This document shows positions 1 to 5,197 of a DNA stretch of 7,574 bases, in pieces. The notes under the pieces are model-generated. The model had not been told where the DNA came from, searched no databases, and worked only from the letters and a program-made list of their open reading frames with translations. The stretch is from contig VBKQ01000009.1 of assembly GCA_005879505.1 (NCBI GenBank), positions 19,840 through 27,413 on the forward strand, read 5' to 3'. Both the position numbers and the translations under genes were made by a program. Positions within the stretch are counted from its first letter, which is position 1, and each line of letters starts with the position of its first letter. This stretch comes from Deltaproteobacteria bacterium (GTDB taxonomy: Bacteria > Myxococcota > Myxococcia > Myxococcales > 40CM-4-68-19).

Positions 1-329
1 TCCTCTGGGACCCGCGGATCAACGCCATCGCGGCGGCGCGGATCTACAACGCCGCGTGGCGGCGCTGGGAAGCCCGGTTCTCGCGTGCGGGCAGGAACCG
101 TGCGCTGCGCGCCGCTGGTTGGCGCGGTCCGCTCGACCGGGAGACCTTCGCCGCGCTCGCGTACAACTGGGGCAAGGCGCCGCGCGCCTTCGCCCAGGCG
201 GCGGATTTGCGGCTGGTGCCCATCCCCGCCTCCACCGCTTCCTATGCCCTGCGCTTCAAGCTGGCGCTGCGCGAGGCCCGGGAGCGGGCGCGCGCGGATA
301 ATGGCATTCCTCGAGCCCGATCGCCGTGA
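1..329 (+). CDS. C-terminal fragment of SLT-like lytic transglycosylase (5' end cut off)
   Basis: This is the 3' end of a gene entering from the left edge; the first complete codon is at 3 and the TGA stop is at 327-329, giving 108 visible residues. The fragment starts LWDPRINAIAAARIY and has ALAYNWGKAP at residues 51-60. This pairing resembles the second half of SLT-type lytic transglycosylase domains, where a DPxxN segment is followed by a helix and then the AYNxG motif. Such enzymes cleave the glycan strands of peptidoglycan in the periplasm, often to make room for envelope machines. The catalytic glutamate would lie upstream, outside the window, so activity cannot be judged. After the AYNWG motif comes a short charged tail. 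The last 74 bases overlap the 3' end of the converging minus-strand gene. The family call rests on two short motifs; another lysozyme-fold protein is possible. Confidence 0.6.
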   Translation, partial: LWDPRINAIAAARIYNAAWRRWEARFSRAGRNRALRAAGWRGPLDRETFAALAYNWGKAPRAFAQAADLRLVPIPASTASYALRFKLALREARERARADNGIPRARSP

Positions 330-1965
330 TCGAGAGCAGGTGCGAGAGCGGCGTGGAAAGGCGCCCGCTTGCCGTCGCCTCATCCGTCAGGCGGGGGAGA
401 TCCTCGAGCCGGCCTGGAGTTGGTCCCGCAACCCAGATCTCCTCCCGGTACCGGGGGTCGAGCGGAGCGTCGAGATCCGGAAGCTGCTCGTAAGCCGCCC
501 CGCCACCCAGATCCCCCCAGAAGACCGCCCCGCGGACCGGAATGGTCGCCGCGAGCTGCCGGGCAGCGAGCAGCGAATCGGCGGACGGAGGGGCGCCATG
601 CACGAGAAGGATGGCCGCCGGGGGCGGCCCGGCGCGAGCGAGCGTCGCCACGGGCTGCGGCGGCAGCACCCGGGGCAGCCACGCACCGCGCTCGCCGAGG
701 AGCGATCGCAGCGCCTCTACCGCACAGGTCCACTGCGCGAATGCCTCGCCGTCGATCACCTGCACCAGGGGCACCGCCGCGGGCACGATCTCGGGCCACG
801 GCAGGCCAGCGGCGAGAAGGCGGGCGAGGATGCGTGGCCACAGGGCGCGCGCCTCGAAGGCCTCTACTCCCCGCGCGGCATCCTCGACGAGCCCGATCGC
901 GCGCGCCCCGGCGTCCACTGCCCGCAGGACGGCGCGGAAGCCTTGGAGCGGTGGCGGGCGCGCGCCGGCATCGGTCGAGACCAGGGGCAGGCGCACCCGG
1001 CCGCGGTTCTTCCACACTACGGCGTCGTGCGGAGGCGAGACTTCGGCGAACACGCAATGATCGTCGCGCTGCAACGCCTGCGCGGCGACGGAAAGGCGCA
1101 CGACGGCGTCGCGGCTCCAGCCCGCCTCCGCGATGCGCCAGAGGTGACCCGCGCCGCGGGGAGGGTTCGCCACGCCGCGCGCGTAGTGCTCGTAGTCGAT
1201 CAGCCAGTCGTCGAGCAGGATGGGCCGCAGCGCGTCGGTGTCCTGCGTCCAAAGCCTCCCGGCTGCTTCGAGGAAGTACGTCCCGAGCGCCGTTTCCGTC
1301 AGCCAGAGCTGCTTCTGCTCCACCGTATCGGCCGGACCCGCTTCCGCCATCCCCTGAAGCGCCGCCAGGAGCGCGTCCCCAAACGAACGGCGCGCGGCCG
1401 CGGGATCCGCTCCGAGCGCCTGCAAGCGCCGCTGCACGTCGAGGCGGGAGGCCGGCAGCGGATCCAGCAGACCTGCCGGAGCGCAGAGCCGCGGCGCGCC
1501 GGAGGCGGGTCCCCCTTCGATTCCCCGCACGATCCAGTCGGCGAAGGCGAGCTCCGGATCGCACCACTTCTCGCCCCCGCGCAGCGCCGCCGCCAGCAAT
1601 AGATGAAGGGCTTCATGACGCGCGATGGCGGCGGCGTCCGCCGCAAGCGTTTCCTCGCCGATCGAGAGCCGGATGCATCCAGACCCGAGCGAGAGCGCTT
1701 CGCCGCCGGTGCGGGCCCCCGGCGTGATCGTCACCTCGACGCGCTCCCAGGGCCGCCGGGGAGCGCGTACCCGGATCGCATCCCGCAGCAGCCGCGGGGC
1801 ATCTGCCAGCGCTTCTACGATGGCCTCCGGGATGGCGGGCGCGAGCCGCCGCTCCCCCGGGATGAGCCGCACCGAGGGTCGATCGTCGAGCCAGATGACG
1901 AAGAACCCTCCACAGCGCAATGCCGGATCTGCGCCCAGGGCCTCCGCTGCGCCGTCGATCCGCAC
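256..1965 (-). CDS. HExxH metallopeptidase-like protein with degenerate VWA-like C-terminus (DUF2201-like)
   Basis: A 569-residue protein starting at GTG 1963-1965. A GGGAG ribosome-binding site lies nine bases upstream and an in-frame TAG further upstream leaves no other ordinary start. No signal peptide or membrane segment is visible, so it is probably cytoplasmic. Residues 115-121 read ARHEALH, a classic HExxH zinc motif, followed by DPELAFADWIVRGIE at 136-150. The spacing recalls the putative metallopeptidase domain of the DUF2201 family (HExxH, then a 'dp..w..AaD..vN' stretch), whose second domain is VWA-like. At the C-terminus, hydrophobic strands at 450-456 (AILLVHG) and 479-486 (GAVFWGDL) sit where a VWA fold would have its first and later core strands. 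The metal-binding DxSxS is missing: the position reads HGAPPSADS. Residues about 160-440 are unassigned. DUF2201-type proteins often sit beside MoxR-family AAA+ ATPases, but none is visible here. The HExxH is seen directly; the family and VWA assignments are inference. Confidence 0.75.
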   Translation of the reverse strand: MRIDGAAEALGADPALRCGGFFVIWLDDRPSVRLIPGERRLAPAIPEAIVEALADAPRLLRDAIRVRAPRRPWERVEVTITPGARTGGEALSLGSGCIRLSIGEETLAADAAAIARHEALHLLLAAALRGGEKWCDPELAFADWIVRGIEGGPASGAPRLCAPAGLLDPLPASRLDVQRRLQALGADPAAARRSFGDALLAALQGMAEAGPADTVEQKQLWLTETALGTYFLEAAGRLWTQDTDALRPILLDDWLIDYEHYARGVANPPRGAGHLWRIAEAGWSRDAVVRLSVAAQALQRDDHCVFAEVSPPHDAVVWKNRGRVRLPLVSTDAGARPPPLQGFRAVLRAVDAGARAIGLVEDAARGVEAFEARALWPRILARLLAAGLPWPEIVPAAVPLVQVIDGEAFAQWTCAVEALRSLLGERGAWLPRVLPPQPVATLARAGPPPAAILLVHGAPPSADSLLAARQLAATIPVRGAVFWGDLGGGAAYEQLPDLDAPLDPRYREEIWVAGPTPGRLEDLPRLTDEATASGRLSTPLSHLLSITAIGLEECHYPRAPAPGPRAAPA

Positions 1966-1974
1966 CGTTGAATT

Positions 1975-1979
1975 CTCCC
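1975..1979 (-). promoter_or_regulatory. Ribosome-binding site deciding the GTG start of the minus-strand gene
   Basis: On the minus strand GGGAG lies nine bases before the GTG at 1963-1965. The only upstream in-frame alternative before a TAG stop would be a CTG, so this site fixes the start. Confidence 0.6.
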
Positions 1980-2014
1980 GCAGTCTCGTTCGTATCTCCT
2001 AGCGGTCCTTTCTG

Positions 2015-2042
2015 GTGACCGCAAATGGCCGCGCGCGGTCAC
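2015..2042. repeat. Perfect 8-bp inverted repeat, candidate operator
   Basis: GTGACCGC (2015-2022) is matched by its exact reverse complement GCGGTCAC (2035-2042) across a 12-base spacer, giving a centre-to-centre distance of 20 bases, about two helical turns. This suits a dimeric regulator binding one face of the DNA. A further GCGGTC at 2002-2007 forms a second, shorter inverted pair with GACCGC at 2017-2022 (9-base gap). The spacer itself contains part of a CCGCGCGCGG palindrome (2029-2038), which is common in GC-rich DNA. The site lies between two divergently transcribed genes, where a shared operator would be expected. No regulator is encoded in the window, so its identity is unknown. 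Confidence 0.45.
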
Positions 2043-2073
2043 GTGAACACCCGAACGCGGGGACGACGGGTCG

Positions 2074-3297
2074 ATGCAGCCACTTCCGCAGCTCGAATCC
2101 TGCCTCCGCCTCGCGTTCGATGCGCGGGATCCGCTGCATCCCTCGGGGATTTCGCTCTCCTCCTGGTTCGTCCGGGCCCCGACGCGGGGAAGGCGGCGCG
2201 GCGAGCTGGACGCGACCTTGCTCTTTCCGCCCGAGCTGCGGGCGCGCCTCGGCCCGGATGCAGGGCCCGCCATCGCGCTGGCGATGGATCCCGGGTCGTG
2301 GCGCTCGTGCCCCTCTCCGCGGGCGACGATCCCGCTGGCAACGCGGGAATGGCTGGCGGAAGCAGCGGTTGCTCTCGGCAGATCCGAGGGGTTCGAGCTG
2401 ACCTGGGCAATGCTGCGCGCGATCTCCGAGCTGGAATCCACGGCTCAACGGCTGCTCGGATCCCGCACGCCGCGCTCGACGCTGCGTCAGGTACTGCACG
2501 GGGTGGCGCAGCGCACGTTGCGCGCCGAGCCCTTCGCGGCGTTCGTGATCCGTGTGCTGAAGATCGCCCAGGCCGCCTATGCGGCGTTCCGGCACTCGGG
2601 CCGGCCGCACGACGCGGCTTGGGCGCTGGTGCAGGACCGGCTGTGGCTGCCCTATCCCACCGGACGCTCGGGCCGCTCCGGCGCGCAGGCCCGGGGCGCG
2701 TATTTGCCGAGCCTGCTCCAAGCTGCCGCCGCGAACGCCCGCAAGCGCCTCAAGCGCAACGCCGCAGAGCACCGGACCAAGGACCACGCGCGCGCCCTGC
2801 TCGCGCGGTTCGCTTCCGGCCCCGGCGCGCGGGCCTGGCCATGGATCGACGGATCCGGGCGCCTGTTTCCCCAGGGTGAAGACGCGCTCAGCCCGGAGAT
2901 GGCCGGTCTCTGCTTCTTCGCGCTGCTCGCGCACGCCGCGAGCGAGCGGCGCAGCCGCGGCGGGCCGGCGGGAGGCCTCTCGGCTCCCCTCGACGAAGCA
3001 GGATTCGGCTCTTCAGAGTGGCTTCCGGATCGCACCGACGATCTGGCCATCCGGCTGTTGAGCGCCAGCGCGGCTTCCGGGCTGCCGCGAGGCGAGATGC
3101 TGGAGGCGATCTCCACGCTGGTCCGCGCGACGCTGGCCGGGATGCCCGCGCCCGAAGGCGCGTCCGCGCTGCGGCGTCTCGGAATCCAGCTCGGCGAGGA
3201 CGACACGGCGAAGATGCTCGAGCGCGCCCGCGCGCGCCTTCCTGAGCTGGCGCGCTGGCTAGAAGAGAACGGCCGCGAGCTGCTGGAGAGGACCTGA
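2074..3297 (+). CDS. Unknown helical protein, first gene of the operon
   Basis: A 407-residue protein that I do not recognise. The ATG at 2074 is preceded by GGGGA at 2059-2063, ten bases away, an acceptable ribosome-binding site. There is no signal peptide or membrane segment, so it is predicted to be cytoplasmic. From about residue 90 onward it is mostly predicted amphipathic helix, with a basic patch at 222-240 (including ARKRLKR and HRTKDHAR) that could contact nucleic acid or an acidic partner. A glycine/arginine-rich loop lies at 197-208. The C-terminal 65 residues are helical and charged (MLERARARLPELARWLEENG near 381-400). The TGA at 3295-3297 is followed after one base by the GTG of the next gene, so the two are probably translated together. 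Its position as first gene, divergent from the metallopeptidase-like gene, suggests co-regulation with it. No enzyme motif is visible; a scaffold or adaptor role is possible but is only a guess. Confidence 0.85.
   Translation: MQPLPQLESCLRLAFDARDPLHPSGISLSSWFVRAPTRGRRRGELDATLLFPPELRARLGPDAGPAIALAMDPGSWRSCPSPRATIPLATREWLAEAAVALGRSEGFELTWAMLRAISELESTAQRLLGSRTPRSTLRQVLHGVAQRTLRAEPFAAFVIRVLKIAQAAYAAFRHSGRPHDAAWALVQDRLWLPYPTGRSGRSGAQARGAYLPSLLQAAAANARKRLKRNAAEHRTKDHARALLARFASGPGARAWPWIDGSGRLFPQGEDALSPEMAGLCFFALLAHAASERRSRGGPAGGLSAPLDEAGFGSSEWLPDRTDDLAIRLLSASAASGLPRGEMLEAISTLVRATLAGMPAPEGASALRRLGIQLGEDDTAKMLERARARLPELARWLEENGRELLERT
3285..3292 (+). promoter_or_regulatory. Strong ribosome-binding site inside the end of the first operon gene
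   Basis: GGAGAGGA lies within the last codons of the upstream gene, six bases before the GTG at 3299. It justifies choosing this non-ATG start and indicates translational coupling of the two genes. Confidence 0.7.
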
Positions 3298-3298
3298 C

Positions 3299-4228
3299 GT
3301 GCGCCGCCTGCGCCCCGAGTCGATCTGGCCTGAGCTTTCCGCCAGTCCAGGCGGGCCCGAGCTGGTACACCGCTGGGAAGCGCTGCTGGACAAGGCGCCG
3401 CGGCTCAGGCCTTGGCTCGATCAGATGCTCGGCCGGCACCGGCTGCGGCTGCAAGAGAGCGGAGCCGCAGGCTTCGAGATCGAGCGGACCCTCTGGCACG
3501 AGCTGGCCCAGTGGCTGGCCGATTTCGAAGCGTTGCCCGGTTTCGCCGTCTCGGCGATCGCGGTGACCCTCGAGGACGAACGCGCGCACGAAGTGGACCC
3601 GGATCCCTCCGTCATCGCGGCGGAGCCGGCGGCCGCCTCGCCGGAGCAGGCCGTCGGCGAGTTGGAGACGCTGCTCTCGGACGCAGCGTTCGCGCTCGCG
3701 TTCCACTGCGTGGACGCGCGCCTGCGGCCTCTTCTTCCGGCGTCCGGCGAGCTAGCCCGGGTGCCGGAGTCGGATTGGTTCGCGCTGCTGCGCGCGAGCG
3801 CCCGCCCGCAGCCGGCGCTGACTCCTCAGGTGGCGATCACGCTCGTGCTGCACGTGCTCAGCCCCGAGTGGGCCCGCAATTCCGCCTCCCCTCGCCACGC
3901 CGCTCTCAGGCTCTTTCTCGCAAGCCCCCTGGACCTGCGCTCCGATCTGCAAGGCCTGTGCTCGTCCCTTCCATCCCACTGGGGACTCGAGCCCGGACAG
4001 CTGGCGGCATTCGTGGCCGCAGCGGGCCGCGCGCGGGTCGGTCTCGCGGATGCCTCGTCCCTCTGCGCCCGCATCGTCGCTTCGGCGAAAGCGCGTCCCG
4101 GCGGGCTCGCGCTGCTGGCAGACGGGTCCGCGGCGCCGGCGAGCCCGGAGGAGCTGGGAGCGCTCTTCAGGAACGTGAGGAAGTACCGGCACATGGGAGG
4201 ATTTCAACAACTGCTCTCGGCCCTCTGA
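3299..4228 (+). CDS. Unknown protein, second gene of the operon
   Basis: A 309-residue protein starting with GTG, one base after the stop of the preceding gene and six bases after a GGAGAGGA ribosome-binding site. I do not recognise the family. It has no signal peptide or convincing membrane segment. Residues 1-80 look helical and tryptophan-containing (W10, W26, W39, W66, W72). A linker rich in Ala, Glu and Pro lies at about 98-118. Residues 119-265 form a second helical region with hydrophobic stretches at 126-135 and 178-188 (VAITLVLHVLS). The C-terminus (287-309) is basic then hydrophobic. A HELAQ at 67-71 is not a zinc motif because the second histidine is missing. The tight pairing with the upstream gene suggests that the two products act together or form a complex. 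Its reading frame is supported by strong third-position GC bias and by coupling, not by homology. Confidence 0.82.
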   Translation: MRRLRPESIWPELSASPGGPELVHRWEALLDKAPRLRPWLDQMLGRHRLRLQESGAAGFEIERTLWHELAQWLADFEALPGFAVSAIAVTLEDERAHEVDPDPSVIAAEPAAASPEQAVGELETLLSDAAFALAFHCVDARLRPLLPASGELARVPESDWFALLRASARPQPALTPQVAITLVLHVLSPEWARNSASPRHAALRLFLASPLDLRSDLQGLCSSLPSHWGLEPGQLAAFVAAAGRARVGLADASSLCARIVASAKARPGGLALLADGSAAPASPEELGALFRNVRKYRHMGGFQQLLSAL

Positions 4229-4285
4229 CCCTTGGCCTCATGATTTTTTTGCTTCGTGAAACGTACGGCATCGCACGAGGTCCCC
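4229..4285 (+). other. Short gap in the operon containing an isolated T7 tract
   Basis: These 57 bases are the only sizeable gap within the operon. They include ATGATTTTTTTGC around 4240-4252, a run of seven T that stands out in this GC-rich sequence. A GGCC pair (4220-4223 and 4234-4237) upstream could form only a four-base stem, too weak for a convincing terminator. The tract could be a pause site, an internal promoter element or neutral sequence. A GTG at 4256 would extend the next gene into this gap, but it has no ribosome-binding site. Confidence 0.35.
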
Positions 4286-5197
4286 ATGGTTCCCTTGAAC
4301 GTCGCAGCGACCTGGACGCGGATGCTCTCCGTCACTGCCGGAGCGTGCGCGGCCGCCGGCGCGCCCGGTCCGGGAACGCGCGTCCGCGGCCGCCCGGCGC
4401 TTGAATGGCTCCCGGGCCCATGGCTCGGACTGATCGACTTCGACGGCCTCAACCTGGCCGAGCGCGAGGTCCTCGAACCATGGCTCTTCGGGCACGCGGA
4501 GCCGCTGCTGCTGGTCCGGCACGTTCTGCTGGCCAGGCCCCTTGCGGAAGACATCTTCATCGAGCTCACGGCGCAGGCGCTCGAAGCCATGCCGGAGGGC
4601 TGGCGCGAGGGGTCGCGTCCCATCCTCATCCTCGCTCCCGCTGGCCGGACGCGGCCGGAGCGGCGCGCCGAGTACCTCGACGCCCTCTCCCGGCTGCGGA
4701 TCCCGCTGCTGGCGAAAGGGAGCGAGCTGTGGGCCGTGCGCGAGTTCGATGCCGGCTTTCTCGTGGCGCTCGCGCAACTGGCGCAGCCGCGCGAGCGGGC
4801 CGCGTTCCGCGCGGCGATCGATCCGAGCCAGACGCGGCTGTTCGATCAGCAGCTCGCGGTCGCGGAGGCCGCTGTGCTCGACGACCTGGTCGGCAGGCGT
4901 GACGAGGAAGGACTGATGGCCCTGGACGTCGACGCGCTCTCTTCGCTGCACCCGCTGGCCCATCCGCTCGCCGTGTACTCGGCGGTCGAACGCGCGCACA
5001 ACCGGCGCCTCCCGCACGAGGAGCGGACCTGGTTCTCCGGACGCTCTACCGAGGCGCGGCTCTCCGCGCGCGGCTTTCCGGAACCGGTCCGACCCTGCAC
5101 CCCGGAATTCGCCGGGCGCGCGACCAGCGTCGCTCCCCTGTTGCCCGCAGATCTGCAGCGCATCTTCGAAGCCTCGGAGCTTCTCGGCAGCCCATGA
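4286..5197 (+). CDS. Unknown alpha/beta protein, third gene of the operon
   Basis: A 303-residue protein if started at ATG 4286, which has GAGG five bases upstream (4277-4280). An in-frame GTG at 4256 would add ten residues but has no ribosome-binding site. There is no clear signal peptide; cytoplasmic location is likely. The middle shows regularly spaced hydrophobic strands alternating with helices: WLGLIDFDGLN (46-56), EPLLLVRHVLL (72-82), SRPILILAPAG (110-120) and RIPLLAKG (138-145). This pattern suggests a Rossmann-like or other three-layer fold. No nucleotide-binding P-loop, kinase or protease motif is evident. The C-terminal half (150-303) is mainly helical and acidic, with L-D-V-D at 213-216 and several His/Arg residues near 238-246. 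Its TGA overlaps the ATG of the next gene (ATGA at 5194-5197), so translation of the two is coupled, and the product probably works with the membrane-anchored protein that follows. I could not assign a family. Confidence 0.8.
   Translation: MVPLNVAATWTRMLSVTAGACAAAGAPGPGTRVRGRPALEWLPGPWLGLIDFDGLNLAEREVLEPWLFGHAEPLLLVRHVLLARPLAEDIFIELTAQALEAMPEGWREGSRPILILAPAGRTRPERRAEYLDALSRLRIPLLAKGSELWAVREFDAGFLVALAQLAQPRERAAFRAAIDPSQTRLFDQQLAVAEAAVLDDLVGRRDEEGLMALDVDALSSLHPLAHPLAVYSAVERAHNRRLPHEERTWFSGRSTEARLSARGFPEPVRPCTPEFAGRATSVAPLLPADLQRIFEASELLGSP

Larger units (their letters stand above)
1966..2073. promoter_or_regulatory. Divergent intergenic control region
   Basis: These 108 bases separate the minus-strand metallopeptidase-like gene from the plus-strand operon, so promoters for both must lie here or inside the flanking genes. 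The region is less GC-rich than its surroundings in its left half. For the minus gene there is a weak sigma70-like pair: TTGCGG (2019-2024, minus strand) and TAGGAG (1996-2001) separated by 17 bases. For the operon a weak TTGAAT (1968-1973) with TATCTC (1993-1998) at 19-base spacing can be drawn. Neither is a strong match and both may be chance. The region also carries the inverted repeat listed separately, whose left arm overlaps the candidate -35 of the minus gene. Confidence 0.55.

Noticed and set aside
318..332. Small hairpin CGATC-N5-GATCG near the convergent gene ends
   Set aside because: The stem is five base pairs with no following T run on either strand and lies inside coding sequence; not a credible terminator.
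85..1602. Long plus-strand open frame of about 505 codons opposite the metallopeptidase-like gene
   Set aside because: It is antisense to a gene with a clear ribosome-binding site and an HExxH motif, and its translation is arginine/proline-rich with no domain-like pattern, as expected of a shadow frame in GC-rich DNA.
3497..3511. HELAQ in the second operon protein as a possible metallopeptidase motif
   Set aside because: The second histidine of HExxH is replaced by glutamine and no third-ligand helix is apparent.
4220..4250. Rho-independent terminator before the third operon gene
   Set aside because: Only a four-base GGCC stem can be drawn before the T tract, and the stem is not adjacent to the T run.
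4427..4456. LIDFDGLN (residues 49-56 of the third operon protein) resembling motif I (DxDGT) of HAD phosphatases
   Set aside because: The expected downstream Thr/Ser, Lys and acidic motifs are not found at the right spacings, and the motif is preceded by about 47 residues of unrelated sequence. The match is too short to call an enzyme.
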